Assembly (NCBI RefSeq): GCF_029714405.1
Contig: NZ_CP121651.1
Span: 558,001-622,000 of the forward strand
Length of the DNA stretch: 64,000 nucleotides
Reading direction: 5' to 3'
From: Bradyrhizobium sp. CB82
GTDB taxonomy: Bacteria > Pseudomonadota > Alphaproteobacteria > Rhizobiales > Xanthobacteraceae
In this document: positions 18,298 to 28,487 of the stretch, in pieces
How positions within the stretch are numbered: position 1 is the first letter of the stretch
How the letters are laid out: the number at the start of each line of letters is the position of its first letter
Translations under genes and position numbers: made by a program
The notes under the pieces: model-generated
What the model was told of the DNA's origin: nothing
Database searches by the model: none
The model's input: the letters and a program-made list of their open reading frames with translations, nothing else

Positions 18298-19212
18298 ATG
18301 ACGACACGTGAAGCAACCAAGTCAAAGACCTCATCGGGCGTCGCCCGCTCCGGCCGACTGTTCGTTCTCGAACTGAGTGGGGATCGCATTCACGCGATGA
18401 ATCCCGATGGCTCCGACCGCAAGACCATCGTCACGAATTGCCGTTACCCCGACGGCATCGTCGTGGATTCGGAGGCTGGCCATATCTATTGGACCAACAT
18501 GGGCATTCCACATCTCAACGATGGCTCGATCGAGCGCGCGGATCTCGATGGCGGCAATCGCAAGGTCATCATTCCACAAGGCGCGACGTACACGCCGAAG
18601 CAGATGCACCTCGATAGGGAGGGCAGGAAGCTCTATTGGTGCGATCGTGAAGGCATGCGCGTTATGCGCGCCAACCTCGACGGCTCGCAGGTCGAAACGC
18701 TGGTCGAAACCGGCCGCGGTGACAAGGTCCGAGCCGATCAATCCCGCTGGTGCGTCGGCATCACCGTCGATCCGGAACGGCGGCATATCTACTGGACGCA
18801 AAAGGGTCCCGACAACGGCGGCCAGGGTCGCATCCTCCGCGCCAACATCGACATTCCCGCCGGCGAGACCCCGGCGAACCGCACCGACATCGAAGTTCTG
18901 TTCGATCGTCTCCCGGAACCGATCGACCTCGAGCTCGATCTGGCGAACCGCGTTCTCTATTGGACCGACCGCGGCGATCCTCCGCGCGGCAATACCGTCA
19001 ATCGTGTGCCGGTCGACACTAAGGCTGACCCGGAGATCGTGGTCACGCATTTGATGGAGGGTATCGGCATCGCGCTCGACGTGCCCGGCAACCGGATGTT
19101 CGTCACCGACTTCGCCGGCTCGGTCTATTCCGCCGATCTCGATGGCAAGAACGAGCGCAACTTCCTCTACGCCCAGGGCAATCTCACCGGCATCGCCTAC
19201 GCCGAAATCTGA
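18298..19212 (+). CDS. YWTD (LDL-receptor class B-like) beta-propeller protein (304 aa)
   Basis: About five to six repeats of the YWTD type are visible: HIYWTNMG, KLYWCDREG, HIYWTQKG, VLYWTDRGD and a final MFVTDFAG, with intervening GSDRKTIV/GGNRKVII blades. This predicts a six-bladed propeller. No clear signal peptide, unlike most extracellular YWTD domains, so it may act in the cytosol. Start at 18298 after AAAGGA. It heads an operon with a 3-hydroxyacyl-CoA dehydrogenase (24-bp gap) and a CoA-transferase. Could be a lactonase-like hydrolase or a protein-interaction propeller. Confidence 0.83.
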   Translation: MTTREATKSKTSSGVARSGRLFVLELSGDRIHAMNPDGSDRKTIVTNCRYPDGIVVDSEAGHIYWTNMGIPHLNDGSIERADLDGGNRKVIIPQGATYTPKQMHLDREGRKLYWCDREGMRVMRANLDGSQVETLVETGRGDKVRADQSRWCVGITVDPERRHIYWTQKGPDNGGQGRILRANIDIPAGETPANRTDIEVLFDRLPEPIDLELDLANRVLYWTDRGDPPRGNTVNRVPVDTKADPEIVVTHLMEGIGIALDVPGNRMFVTDFAGSVYSADLDGKNERNFLYAQGNLTGIAYAEI

Positions 19213-19236
19213 AAAACCGAGCAGGAGAATCACACC

Positions 19237-20208
19237 ATGTCGAGCAACCAACCCATTCGCCGCATTGCCATCGTCGGCACCGGTGTCATCGGTGCGAGCT
19301 GGGCGGCCCTTTTCCTCGCCAAGGGACTGGACGTCGTGGCGACTGACCCCGCGCCCAACGCAGAAGCGAGGCTCAGGGAATTCGTGGCACGCGCCTGGCC
19401 GGCACTTACCCGCCTCGGTCTCTCGGCCGGCGCGTCACAGTCAAAGCTGAAGTTCACCACCGATCTTGCCGAAGCCTTGACGAACGCCGACCTCGTCCAG
19501 GAAAACGGGCCCGAGCGGATTGATTTCAAGCAGAAGCTTTACGGACAGCTCGACGAGCTGCTGCCGCCCGACGTGATTATCGCATCGAGCTCGTCGGGGC
19601 TCACCATGAGCGAAATCCAGAAGGGCGCCGCGTCCCATCCCGAGCGCTGCGTCATCGGGCATCCGTTCAATCCGCCGCATCTGATCCCGTTGACCGAAAT
19701 CGTCGGCGGCGCAAAGACCTCGGAAGCGACGATCCGGCGCGCGGTGGAATTTTACACATCGATCGGGCAGCGGACAGTGCGCATCAACAAGGAAATGCCG
19801 GGGCACGTCGCCAACCGGCTGCAGGCCGCGCTTGCGCGGGAGGTCTATTATCTCGTCGACGAAGGCGTCATCAGCGTCGCCGATGTCGACACAGCGCTCT
19901 CCTGGGGGCCTGGCTTGCGCTGGGGCATCATGGGCCAGGTGATGCTCAATCATTTGGGCGGCGGCCCCGGCGGTATCGAACATATGCTGAAGCAGTTCTC
20001 CGGACCCATGACGGCCTGGTGGAAGGTTCTGGGATCGCCGACGCTGACACCCGAGCTCCAGAAGAAGCTCGTCGACGGCCTTCACGCCGAGGCCGGGTCG
20101 CGCACCATCGAGTCGCTGGAGGCAGAACGGGACGAAGTTCTGCTCGGCCTTATCGAATTGCGCAAGCAGGCGGAGACGGCCGCCACGCATACGGTCGCAG
20201 CCGAGTAA
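19237..20208 (+). CDS. 3-hydroxyacyl-CoA dehydrogenase family protein (323 aa)
   Basis: Rossmann N-terminus IAIVGTGVIGASWAALFLAKG binds NAD. The ENGPERIDFKQKLY and SSSSGLTMSEIQ segments and the GHPFNPPHLIPLTEIVGG block with the catalytic-His region are typical of the FadB/L-carnitine dehydrogenase branch. The C-terminal helical domain is present (MPGHVANRLQAAL). Likely oxidises a 3-hydroxyacyl-CoA or a 3-hydroxy acid. It sits between a YWTD protein and a CoA-transferase, so a CoA-thioester degradation step is plausible. Confidence 0.85.
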   Translation: MSSNQPIRRIAIVGTGVIGASWAALFLAKGLDVVATDPAPNAEARLREFVARAWPALTRLGLSAGASQSKLKFTTDLAEALTNADLVQENGPERIDFKQKLYGQLDELLPPDVIIASSSSGLTMSEIQKGAASHPERCVIGHPFNPPHLIPLTEIVGGAKTSEATIRRAVEFYTSIGQRTVRINKEMPGHVANRLQAALAREVYYLVDEGVISVADVDTALSWGPGLRWGIMGQVMLNHLGGGPGGIEHMLKQFSGPMTAWWKVLGSPTLTPELQKKLVDGLHAEAGSRTIESLEAERDEVLLGLIELRKQAETAATHTVAAE

Positions 20209-20258
20209 CGATCCGCTGCAGGCAGCCCGCAGACCTACAAACGCGAAGGAATTTACAC

Positions 20259-21785
20259 ATGAACGTCTCGACGACCATCAAAGCGACAAAAGAGCTCAAG
20301 CCGGATCTGCTCACAGAGACGATCGTATCGAAGCTCGCCAATCCGGCGACCAGCTCGGACTTCGGCTATCACGGCGCGGTCAACGACGTCCTCAAAGACG
20401 TCGGAATGTCGACCTCGGACAGCGGCGGCAAACTCACCTTCTACGGCAGCGACCCGATCATTCCCAGCCCGTTTCGCTTCGGCACGATGGCCGCGATCGG
20501 TCTGGCCGCCAAAGCCGTCGCTATTGCGGCGCTGTGGCAAACCCGAACGGGCGAGGAACAGGATATTGCCGTGGATGTCCGCAAGGCGCTCCGGCGCTTC
20601 GCCGGCTTCTTTGATCTGAAATGGGAAACCATCAATGGACGGCCCCCGGCCCTCTACGAGCCCCTGAACCCGTTCATCAGCATTCCCATGTTTCGCGAAA
20701 CTCGCGATGGGCGGTACGTCGTCCCCCTCAACATCTACCCCAGGTTAGCCGCCCGCGCGCTCAATCTTCTCAGGTGCAGTTCCAACCCCGAGTCTGTGCG
20801 GAACGCCATTCTGCAATGGCATGCCCAGGATCTGGAGAACGCTGCTGCCGAGGCCGGGCTTCCTATCGCCATGGTGCGCACTTTCGAAGAATTCAGGAAA
20901 GAGCTTCAATACACCGAAGTCCTTTCCAGGATGCCGCTGATCTCGGTCGAAAAGATCGGCGATAGCGATCCAGTGCCTTTCAAGAAGAATGCAAAGAGCC
21001 CGCTGGACGGCATTCGCGCATTCGGAATGGGGCATGTGATTGCCGGGGCCGCAATGGGCAGAGACCTCGCTCAACACGGGGCCGATGTCCTCAACATCTG
21101 GCGGCCCGACGACACCGAGATTGAGGCTTTCGCCTGGGACGTCCAGGTCGGCATGCGCTCAACGATCCTGGATTACTCGAAGGAGGATCTGGCGAAATTC
21201 GATCGTCTGCTGAAAGATGCCGACGTCTTCTTCGCCAACAAGCGGCCGGGCTATCTGAAGCGCAACGGCCTCGACGCGGAAGAGCTCTGCGCCAGGAAGC
21301 CAGGGCTCATCCATGCAGAGGTCCTTCTCCACGGTGACAAAGGCCCCTGGAAGGACCGCGTCGGATTTGATGAGATCGGCGGGGCCGTATCGGGGTTGTT
21401 CTGCATCGAGGGCACGCCCACAGGTCCAAAATCGCCACCCATCATCCCGATTTGCGACAATGTGGTGGGCTGGCTTGGCACGGTCGGCATTCTATCGGCG
21501 CTGCGCCGCCGTGCGGTCGAAGGCGGCAGCTATCAGGTCACTGTTTCACTGACCCGGACATTGCTGTGGCTGTATTCGCTTGGCCTTTTCGACAAGGACT
21601 ATGCGCGAGTGACTGCCGGGTCGTCTGATGAGCACGCCGACGTGGCTCCCGATCTGTTCACCGAGGAAACCCCGCTGGGCACGTATCAAGGAATAACCGA
21701 GACGATGCTATCGCGGACGCCCCCAGCATTCAGGACGGTGCTGGTGCCGCGAGGTTCGAGCAAACCCGAGTGGTTGGAGCGGTAA
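20259..21785 (+). CDS. class III CoA-transferase, CaiB/BaiF-like (508 aa)
   Basis: Family III CoA-transferase. LDGIRAFGMGHVIAGAAMGRDLAQHGADVLNI and ADVFFANKRPGYLKRNGL are typical, and GFDEIGGAVSGL carries the probable catalytic Asp. The N-terminal about 230 residues form an extra half-domain (SPFRFGTMAAIGLAAKAVA), as in the longer members of this family. Start at 20259 after GAAGGA. It would transfer CoA between carboxylic acids; the substrate cannot be read from sequence. Co-directional with the dehydrogenase 50 bp upstream. Confidence 0.85.
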   Translation: MNVSTTIKATKELKPDLLTETIVSKLANPATSSDFGYHGAVNDVLKDVGMSTSDSGGKLTFYGSDPIIPSPFRFGTMAAIGLAAKAVAIAALWQTRTGEEQDIAVDVRKALRRFAGFFDLKWETINGRPPALYEPLNPFISIPMFRETRDGRYVVPLNIYPRLAARALNLLRCSSNPESVRNAILQWHAQDLENAAAEAGLPIAMVRTFEEFRKELQYTEVLSRMPLISVEKIGDSDPVPFKKNAKSPLDGIRAFGMGHVIAGAAMGRDLAQHGADVLNIWRPDDTEIEAFAWDVQVGMRSTILDYSKEDLAKFDRLLKDADVFFANKRPGYLKRNGLDAEELCARKPGLIHAEVLLHGDKGPWKDRVGFDEIGGAVSGLFCIEGTPTGPKSPPIIPICDNVVGWLGTVGILSALRRRAVEGGSYQVTVSLTRTLLWLYSLGLFDKDYARVTAGSSDEHADVAPDLFTEETPLGTYQGITETMLSRTPPAFRTVLVPRGSSKPEWLER

Positions 21786-21829
21786 GAACATAATGGTCCC
21801 GCGAAACGAGACATGCATCGGAGTCTCCC

Positions 21830-21940
21830 ATGAAGAACATCTTGACCGTGGTCACGTTCGTCATCGGAGCCCTGTGCTTGCTGAGGCCCTCAATGACAAA
21901 GGGTACGAACGAGGTAATCAATGAGCGCGACGATGGCTGA
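21830..21940 (+). CDS. possible small membrane peptide (36 aa)
   Basis: A short frame MKNILTVVTFVIGALCLLRP with one hydrophobic stretch and a basic tail. It overlaps the start of the NADH dehydrogenase gene by 20 bp. The ribosome site is weak. It could be a leader that couples translation, or chance. Confidence 0.3.
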   Translation: MKNILTVVTFVIGALCLLRPSMTKGTNEVINERDDG

Positions 21941-23264
21941 GGCCCGGTCCGACGACGCAGCCGCCCTTGTCAGGATTCCCCACCGGGAGCACAAGCGCGT
22001 CATCATCGTCGGTGGCGGCTTTGCCGGCATCGCAGCGGCGCGCGCGCTCCGGCACGCCGATGTCGATGTAGTCCTGATCGACCGCCGCAACCACCATATC
22101 TTTCAACCGTTGCTCTACCAGGTCGCGACGGCGTTACTCTCGCCCGCGGAGATCGCCGCACCAATCCGACAGCTCGAGGCGAAGCAACGAAACCTGAGCG
22201 TGTTGCTGGCGGAGATTACCAACGTCGAGGTTGCTTCCCGCACGGTCGAGGCGTCCTTGCCAGGTCTGGGCGTCCGAAAGATCGCATTCGACTATCTGGT
22301 GGTCGCGACCGGCATGCGCCCGAGCTACTTCGGGCACGACGAGTTCGCGCGGCATGCGCCAAGCCTCAAGAGCCTCAGCGACGCCGAGACCATCCGGGCC
22401 AAAATCCTGGGCGCGTTCGAACTCGCCGCAACGACCGAGGACGAAGATGAACGCGCGCGGCAGATGACCTTCGTGCTGGTCGGCGGAGGCCCCACGGGCG
22501 TGGAACTCGCGGCTTCGCTGGCGCAAATGGTGAAGGTCACGCTGCGCGCGAATTTCCGCCGCATCGACCCGGCACAGGCCAGCATCATTCTGCTCGACGC
22601 AGGCCAGCGGGTTCTGCCGAACTTTGCCGAGTCGCTGTCCCGCAGGGTGACCCGACGGCTCACGAAGCTGGGCGTGAAGGTCTTGACCGGAGTGAAGGTC
22701 GAGACCGTCGATGCGGAGGGCGTGATCGCCAGCGGAAGGCGGGTCCGCAGCGCCACTGTGCTGTGGACCGCCGGCGTTGCGGCATCGCCTATTCCAAAGA
22801 TGCTCTGCACCAAGACCGACCGCGCAGGGCGCGCGCTCGTCGATCCCTTCCTGAGGGTCGGGGATACACGTGGCGTGTTCGTCGTGGGCGACGCGGCGTC
22901 GGTCATGCAAAACGAGCACCCGGTGCCCGGCGTGGCGCAGGCGGCGATCCAGGAAGGACGCTATGTCGGGCGGCTGATCGCAAAGGAACTGAAGGGACGA
23001 AAGGTCAAACGCCCGTTCCGCTATTTCGACAAGGGCAATATGGCCGTTGTAGGCAAGAACTACGCTGTGCTGGAGCGCGGCCGGTTGCGCACAAGCGGGT
23101 TGCTGACGTGGCTGGTGTGGGCTTTCGTTCACATCCTCGCCCTGCCGCAACTTCAGAACCGGCTGCGCGTGCAGCGCCAGTGGCTCTGGTCGTATTTCAC
23201 CGGCCAACGCAGTTCGCGATTGATCCCCGAGCAGCCGGTCGCTGCTCCTGCGTCCGACCGTTGA
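21921..23264 (+). CDS. type II NADH dehydrogenase / FAD-dependent oxidoreductase (447 aa)
   Basis: NDH-2 family. An FAD-binding GxGxxG site is present (VIIVGGGFAGIAAARAL), followed by NHHIFQPLLYQVATALLSPAEIA, the second Rossmann LVGGGPTGVELAASLAQ, and the VFVVGDAASV block. The C-terminal stretch GLLTWLVWAFVHILALPQLQNR should bind the membrane. It would feed electrons from NADH to quinone without pumping protons and could supply the quinol oxidase encoded downstream. Confidence 0.88.
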   Translation: MSATMAEARSDDAAALVRIPHREHKRVIIVGGGFAGIAAARALRHADVDVVLIDRRNHHIFQPLLYQVATALLSPAEIAAPIRQLEAKQRNLSVLLAEITNVEVASRTVEASLPGLGVRKIAFDYLVVATGMRPSYFGHDEFARHAPSLKSLSDAETIRAKILGAFELAATTEDEDERARQMTFVLVGGGPTGVELAASLAQMVKVTLRANFRRIDPAQASIILLDAGQRVLPNFAESLSRRVTRRLTKLGVKVLTGVKVETVDAEGVIASGRRVRSATVLWTAGVAASPIPKMLCTKTDRAGRALVDPFLRVGDTRGVFVVGDAASVMQNEHPVPGVAQAAIQEGRYVGRLIAKELKGRKVKRPFRYFDKGNMAVVGKNYAVLERGRLRTSGLLTWLVWAFVHILALPQLQNRLRVQRQWLWSYFTGQRSSRLIPEQPVAAPASDR

Positions 23265-23279
23265 GCGGTTGCTTGCGCC

Positions 23280-23705
23280 ATGAATAGCGTCTTCATCCCT
23301 GCATTCTCGGCGTTGGCGGGATCGGCGATCGGCGGCCTTACTTCACTCGCGTCAGCGCACCATCAGGACCGCGCCAGGCGGCTGTCAGGCGAAAAGTCGC
23401 GGCGGCAAAAACTGTACAAGCAGTTCATCAACGAGGCATCGAAGCTCTACGCGGACGCGCTGGTGCACGATAAGGCCGAAGTCTCCGCACTGGTCAGCGT
23501 CTACGCGCTCGTCAGCCGGATGCGTGTCTTATCGACTGCTGCCGTGATCGAGAAAGCCGAGGCCGTCGTCCTTTTGATCCTGGATACCTATTCGATTCCA
23601 AACAAGAACTTTTCAGATTTGCGTGACCTGATGAGCAGCGACGCCGTCAATCCGCTGCGGGCGTTCAGCGAGCAATGCCGGGCTGAATTGCAAGCACTCA
23701 ATTAA
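23280..23705 (+). CDS. membrane-anchored hypothetical protein (141 aa)
   Basis: An N-terminal hydrophobic segment with small residues (VFIPAFSALAGSAIGGLTSLAS) is followed by a basic helical region (HHQDRARRLSGEKSRRQKLYKQF) and a helical domain. Sixteen bp after the NADH dehydrogenase, so probably the same transcript. Unknown function; many alphaproteobacteria carry similar anchored helical proteins near respiratory genes. Confidence 0.68.
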   Translation: MNSVFIPAFSALAGSAIGGLTSLASAHHQDRARRLSGEKSRRQKLYKQFINEASKLYADALVHDKAEVSALVSVYALVSRMRVLSTAAVIEKAEAVVLLILDTYSIPNKNFSDLRDLMSSDAVNPLRAFSEQCRAELQALN

Positions 23706-23821
23706 TCATCGCTGAATCGCATCACACTACCAACGCACAGAGTGGCCGGATTGGTCTCGGCTTGGCAATCACCATCCCTCTTCCCATTCCTTCCCCCCAG
23801 GCCGCGGCAATGCCTGCATCA

Positions 23822-23857
23822 TTAGGAACGATTTGCCGGGATTTGCCAGCCTTCACT
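23822..23857 (+). promoter_or_regulatory. 36-bp motif with 10-bp direct repeat, copy 3
   Basis: CGATTTGCCG is followed in the next helical turn by GGATTTGCCA, then GCCTTCACT, preceded by TTAGGA. It is the most diverged copy but aligns gap-free with the other two. Located 104 bp before ctaB, the first gene of the quinol oxidase operon. Confidence 0.55.
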
Positions 23858-23961
23858 CACGCTCCTGCAGCCGATCAGCTTAGCTATCGGGAGAGCCGCA
23901 AAGCCCCGGTGATGGGACGGCAGCGGTGTCACAGGTCAGCTTTCTGCTTGAGGAGCCCAGC

Positions 23962-24993
23962 ATGAACAGCATCGCGATTTCGATATCGCGCCATCGGCTC
24001 ACTTCGCGGTCGGGCTGGGTGGAGCGACTGCCCCATTTCATCAGCTTGGCCAAGCCGCGCGTTATGGCGCTCGCGCTGTTCACCGCGTTCGTCGGATTGA
24101 TGATCGCACCGGTACGCCTCGAACCACTCGCCGGATTGATCGCAATTCTAGCAATCGCAACCGGCGCTGGCGCCGCCGGTGCACTGAACATGTGGTACGA
24201 CGCCGATATCGACGCAGTGATGGCTCGCACCGCAATGCGGCCAATTCCCCGTGGCAAAGTCTCGAAAGCCGAGGCGCTTGTCTTTGGACTCGTCCTTGGC
24301 GCCATCGCAGTCGCGACTCTCTCCCTGGCGACAAACCTTACGGCGGCCGCGTCGCTGGCCGGCTCGATCCTCTTCTATGTCGTCGTGTACACGGCCTGGC
24401 TGAAACGGGTAACGCGACAGAACATCGTCATCGGCGGTGCCGCCGGCGCGCTGCCACCCGTGATCGGATGGGCCGCGGCGACCGGGCAGATCGGGCTCGA
24501 GCCGCTGGCGCTTTTCCTCATCATCTTCCTTTGGACACCGCCGCATTTCTGGGCTCTCGCGCTCAATCGCACCGATGATTATGCACGTGCTGGCGTTCCC
24601 ATGCTGCCGGTCGTCGCAGGACGGAGCGCAACAACGCGGCAGATCCTAATCTACAGCAGCCTGCTTGTTCTCGCCTCGGAACTACCCTGGGTGCTCGGAT
24701 TTGCCGGCGCGATCTATGGTGTGATCGTCGCGATCTGCGGCGCGCTTTTCTTGCTGCTTGCAGTTCGACTGAGCCGGAGCGCTGAAACCGATCGTCGCGC
24801 GGCTCACGGGCTGTTCGTCTTCTCCATCGCCTATCTGTTCCTGCTGTTTGCGACCCTTCTGGCCGATCACGGCGGCAGTACATTCACGCCGAGGCGCCCG
24901 TCTCATGATGACCGAGCGGGCGCGTCCCCGTCTGCCGCGCGACAGCCGAACGCCGCGCACAACGCGTGCACCTTCAAGATTCGGGAGGCCTGA
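23962..24993 (+). CDS. ctaB: protoheme IX farnesyltransferase (haem O synthase, 343 aa)
   Basis: UbiA-superfamily prenyltransferase. [21 protein letters not shown] carries the first Asp-rich prenyl-diphosphate site and [13 protein letters not shown] the second. About seven to nine membrane helices. It makes haem O for the binuclear centre of the oxidase encoded directly downstream. Start at 23962 after GAGGAG. The last about 40 residues are hydrophilic and basic, longer than usual. The next gene starts 1 bp after the stop. Confidence 0.93.
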   Translation: MNSIAISISRHRLTSRSGWVERLPHFISLAKPRVMALALFTAFVGLMIAPVRLEPLAGLIAILAIATGAGAAGALNMWYDADIDAVMARTAMRPIPRGKVSKAEALVFGLVLGAIAVATLSLATNLTAAASLAGSILFYVVVYTAWLKRVTRQNIVIGGAAGALPPVIGWAAATGQIGLEPLALFLIIFLWTPPHFWALALNRTDDYARAGVPMLPVVAGRSATTRQILIYSSLLVLASELPWVLGFAGAIYGVIVAICGALFLLLAVRLSRSAETDRRAAHGLFVFSIAYLFLLFATLLADHGGSTFTPRRPSHDDRAGASPSAARQPNAAHNACTFKIREA

Positions 24994-24994
24994 T

Positions 24995-25873
24995 ATGCGA
25001 CTCGGTTTGCTTACGGTTGTCCTGCTGGTCGCCGCGACGCTCGGTGGCTGCGACGGTGGTGTGCTGGATCCAAAGGGACCCATTACCCTGGCCGAGCGGC
25101 AAATTCTGTTCAACGCGACCGGCATCATGCTTGCGATAGTGATCCCGGTGGCCCTTGGGACGCTTGGCGTTGCCTTCTGGTTCCGTGCATCGAATGAGCG
25201 GGCGCGCTATCGACCGGATTTCATTTATTCCGGCCGTATCGAGATGCTCGTCTGGTCGATCCCGCTGATGACCGTGCTGCTTGTCGGCACCGTGGCCTGG
25301 ATCGGTGCATACGATCTCGATCCGCCCAAGCCGATTGCATCCACCGCCAAGCCTCTCAAGATTCAAGTCGTCTCACTCGACTGGAAATGGCTGTTCATCT
25401 ACCCGGAGCAAGGCATCGCCAGCGTCAATCATCTGACGATCCCGGTCGGCACGCCGGTCAGTTTCGAGCTGACGTCCTCAGGCGTCATGAACAGTTTCTT
25501 CGTGCCGCAGCTCGCCGGCCAGATCTACACCATGGCTGGAATGGTGACGCGCCTGAACCTGCGGGCCGACTATTCCGGCACGTACCGGGGGATGTCGGCG
25601 AATTACAGCGGCGCGGGTTTCTCCGACATGGTCTTCAAGGTCGACGCGGTGGCGCCCGACAGCTTTGCGCAATGGACGGCTTCGACGCGGAGCGCCGGCC
25701 CGGTGCTCGACGTGCAGGCTTATGCCGCGCTGGTCAAGCCGAGCAGGGCGGTTGCGCCCTTTACCTATCGGTCGGTCGCCACCGGCCTGTTCGCCGACAT
25801 TCAGAGTGCCGCAATGCAATCGGCCGCGGGTCTCTGTGTCGCTTATCCAAAATCCATGAGGGCAGAACGATGA
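24995..25873 (+). CDS. cyoA: cytochrome bo3-type quinol oxidase subunit II (292 aa)
   Basis: Lipoprotein signal ending in LGGC, then two membrane helices and a periplasmic cupredoxin domain. The region where cytochrome oxidases carry the CuA ligands reads [19 protein letters not shown], without CuA cysteines, which marks a quinol oxidase rather than a cytochrome c oxidase. The stop overlaps the cyoB start by 4 bp. Confidence 0.93.
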   Translation: MRLGLLTVVLLVAATLGGCDGGVLDPKGPITLAERQILFNATGIMLAIVIPVALGTLGVAFWFRASNERARYRPDFIYSGRIEMLVWSIPLMTVLLVGTVAWIGAYDLDPPKPIASTAKPLKIQVVSLDWKWLFIYPEQGIASVNHLTIPVGTPVSFELTSSGVMNSFFVPQLAGQIYTMAGMVTRLNLRADYSGTYRGMSANYSGAGFSDMVFKVDAVAPDSFAQWTASTRSAGPVLDVQAYAALVKPSRAVAPFTYRSVATGLFADIQSAAMQSAAGLCVAYPKSMRAER

Positions 25874-27858
25874 ACCTATTGGGCAAACTCGACTGGGCCG
25901 CTATCCCCTTTCATGAACCGATCATCATGGGCACGGTGGGGAGCGTTGGCGCCGTCATCCTGGCCGGTCTCGCATGGGTCACCGTCAAGGGATACTGGCC
26001 GTATCTCTGGCGGGAATGGATCACGTCGGTCGACCACAAGCGCATCGGCGTCATGTATCTCGTATTTGCGCTGATCATGCTTGTGCGCGGCTTCGCGGAC
26101 GGAATCATGATGCGCACGCAGCAGGCCGTGGCGGCCGGCGGTGCGCAGGGATATCTACCGCCCGAGCATTTCGACCAGATTTTCTCGGCGCACGGCACGA
26201 TCATGATCTTCTTCGTGGCGATGCCGCTGGTGATCGGCCTGATGAATTTTGCCGTGCCGTTGCAGCTCGGCGTTCGCGATGTGGCGTTCCCCACGATGAA
26301 TTCCGTGAGCCTTTGGCTGACGGCGACGGGAATCCTGCTAATCAACGTCTCGCTCTTCGTCGGTGAGTTCGCAAAGACCGGCTGGGTCGCCTACCCGCCG
26401 CTCAGCGAGCTGCAGTTCTCGCCGGGCGTCGGCGTCGACTACTACCTCTGGTCCCTCCAAATCTCGGGCCTCGGGACTTTGTTAAGCGGGGTGAATTTCG
26501 TCACCACCATCCTGAAGATGCGGGCGCCGGGAATGAGCTACATGCGCATGCCGGTTTTCTGCTGGACTGCGCTCGCCTCGAATCTCCTGATCGTGGCTGC
26601 GTTTCCGGTGCTCACCGCACTGTTCGCAATGCTGTTGCTCGACCGTTACCTCGGCTTTCACTTCTTTACGCTGGATGCCGGCGGCAACGCGATGATGTAT
26701 GTGAACCTGTTCTGGGTCTGGGGTCACCCCGAAGTCTACATCCTGGTGCTGCCGGCGTTTGGCATCTATTCGGAGGTGAGCGCGACATTCTCCGGCAAGC
26801 CGCTGTTCGGTTACCGGTCGATGGTCGGCGCGACCTTGGCGATTTGCGTGCTCTCCTACACCGTTTGGCTGCATCACTTCTTCACGATGGGCGCAAGTGC
26901 GAGTGTGAACGCTTTCTTCGGCATCACCAGCATGATCATCGGGGTGCCGACGGGCGTCAAAGTCTTCAACTGGCTGTTCACGATGTACGGCGGTCGTGTC
27001 CGATTCACGGTTCCGGTGCTTTGGACGATCGGCTTCATGGTGACGTTCGTGTTCGGCGGCCTGACCGGAGTTCTGCTGGCCCTGCCGGCGGTCGATTGGC
27101 AGGTGCACAACAGTGTCTTCCTGATCGCCCATTTCCATCACGTCATCGTCCCGGGCGTCCTGTTCGGAGCCATCGCCGGCTACAATTACTGGTTTCCCAA
27201 GGCATTCGGCTTCAAGCTGGATGAGCGCTGGGGCAAAGCCGCGTTCTGGTGCTGGTTCATCGGCTTCCATCTCGCCTTCATGCCGCTCTACGTGACCGGG
27301 CTGATGGGCATGACCCGCCGCCTGCAGCACTATGATGTGCTGGCTTGGCAGCCCTGGCTGTTGGTCGCCGAGGCGGGCGCGGTCATCGTGATGGCCGGTA
27401 TCATCTGTCAGGTCGTCCAGCTCGTGGTGTCCATTCGCCACCGTGAACAGCTCCGCGACACGACCGGCGATCCCTGGAACGGCCGCACCCTGGAATGGGC
27501 GACCGCATCGCCGCCGCCGGCCTGGAATTTTGCGATCCTGCCTCGCGTCGGCGAGATCGACGCCTTCTGGGCAAAAAAAGAGCGCGTTCTGGCGAAGCAG
27601 GAGCTGCCCGGTCAGCGGCACGAATACGCTCCAATCGAAGTGCCTAAGAACAGTCCCGCCGGTTTCGTCACCGCGTTCTTCGCAACGATCGCCGGCTTCG
27701 CCCTGATCTGGCACATCTGGTGGATGACCGGCGTCGGACTTCTCGGTGCGGCCGTGACGTGGCTTGCCTTCATGTTCCGCACAGAGGATGAGGTCGAGAT
27801 CCCGGCAGAGCAGCTCGGTCGGTTCGACCGGACGCATTCGGTGGAGGTATCGCTATGA
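25870..27858 (+). CDS. cyoB: quinol oxidase subunit I (662 aa)
   Basis: Haem-copper oxidase subunit I with haem ligand in [11 protein letters not shown], the HPEVY motif ([15 protein letters not shown]) with the cross-linked His/Tyr, and HFHHVIVPG with the haem o3 and low-spin haem ligands. Proton-channel D-path residues lie at MNFAVPLQ. Length matches E. coli CyoB. Overlaps cyoA and cyoC by 4 bp, so translation is coupled. Confidence 0.96.
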   Translation: MNLLGKLDWAAIPFHEPIIMGTVGSVGAVILAGLAWVTVKGYWPYLWREWITSVDHKRIGVMYLVFALIMLVRGFADGIMMRTQQAVAAGGAQGYLPPEHFDQIFSAHGTIMIFFVAMPLVIGLMNFAVPLQLGVRDVAFPTMNSVSLWLTATGILLINVSLFVGEFAKTGWVAYPPLSELQFSPGVGVDYYLWSLQISGLGTLLSGVNFVTTILKMRAPGMSYMRMPVFCWTALASNLLIVAAFPVLTALFAMLLLDRYLGFHFFTLDAGGNAMMYVNLFWVWGHPEVYILVLPAFGIYSEVSATFSGKPLFGYRSMVGATLAICVLSYTVWLHHFFTMGASASVNAFFGITSMIIGVPTGVKVFNWLFTMYGGRVRFTVPVLWTIGFMVTFVFGGLTGVLLALPAVDWQVHNSVFLIAHFHHVIVPGVLFGAIAGYNYWFPKAFGFKLDERWGKAAFWCWFIGFHLAFMPLYVTGLMGMTRRLQHYDVLAWQPWLLVAEAGAVIVMAGIICQVVQLVVSIRHREQLRDTTGDPWNGRTLEWATASPPPAWNFAILPRVGEIDAFWAKKERVLAKQELPGQRHEYAPIEVPKNSPAGFVTAFFATIAGFALIWHIWWMTGVGLLGAAVTWLAFMFRTEDEVEIPAEQLGRFDRTHSVEVSL

Positions 27859-28487
27859 ATGTCCTGGTTGAGGCAGATGCTGTCCGCAAGGGCGAACTGC
27901 TAAACGTCAGTGAAGCGGGTCCCGCACCCAAGCGAATCGTCGCCGGCTTTGGATTTTGGATCTTCCTGCTGAGCGACATCGTGATGTTCTCAGCGCTCTT
28001 TGCCGCCTATGCCGTGCTCGCAAAAGCCACTGCGGGAGGTCCAGCCGGTGCGCAGTTGTTCAATCTGCGCACCGCCGCGATGGAGACCGCTTTTTTGCTG
28101 CTCTCCAGCTACAGCTGCGGGCTGATGTCGCTCGCTATCAATTCCCGGCACACTCTCGGCACCTTCTTCGGTGCAGTGGTGACGCTGCTCCTGGGTGCGG
28201 CGTTTCTCAATCTCGAGCTTCGCGAATTCCAGGACATGATTGCGCTGGGCGCAGCCCCGCAACGCAGCGCGTTTCTGTCCGCCTTCTTCACGCTGGTCGG
28301 CTGCCACGGGTTGCATGTCGCGGCCGGGCTTGGCTGGCTGGTTCTCATGATGATCCAGCTGTCGCTAAGGGGTTTCCAGCAGGTCGTGGTGCGCCGCTTG
28401 CACTGCTTCTCCCTGTTCTGGCACGCGCTCGACATCATCTGGGTCCTGATCTTCACGATTGTCTACCTGATGGGAGTCCTGCCATGA
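27855..28487 (+). CDS. cyoC: quinol oxidase subunit III (210 aa)
   Basis: Five-helix subunit III of haem-copper oxidases: [24 protein letters not shown] and the C-terminal [18 protein letters not shown] are diagnostic. ATGA overlap with cyoB. Confidence 0.94.
   Translation: MNVLVEADAVRKGELLNVSEAGPAPKRIVAGFGFWIFLLSDIVMFSALFAAYAVLAKATAGGPAGAQLFNLRTAAMETAFLLLSSYSCGLMSLAINSRHTLGTFFGAVVTLLLGAAFLNLELREFQDMIALGAAPQRSAFLSAFFTLVGCHGLHVAAGLGWLVLMMIQLSLRGFQQVVVRRLHCFSLFWHALDIIWVLIFTIVYLMGVLP

Noticed and set aside
26482..27837. 451-residue minus-strand frame over cyoB
   Set aside because: Antisense shadow of a strongly conserved oxidase gene, rich in His/Gln/Asp as expected for such shadows.
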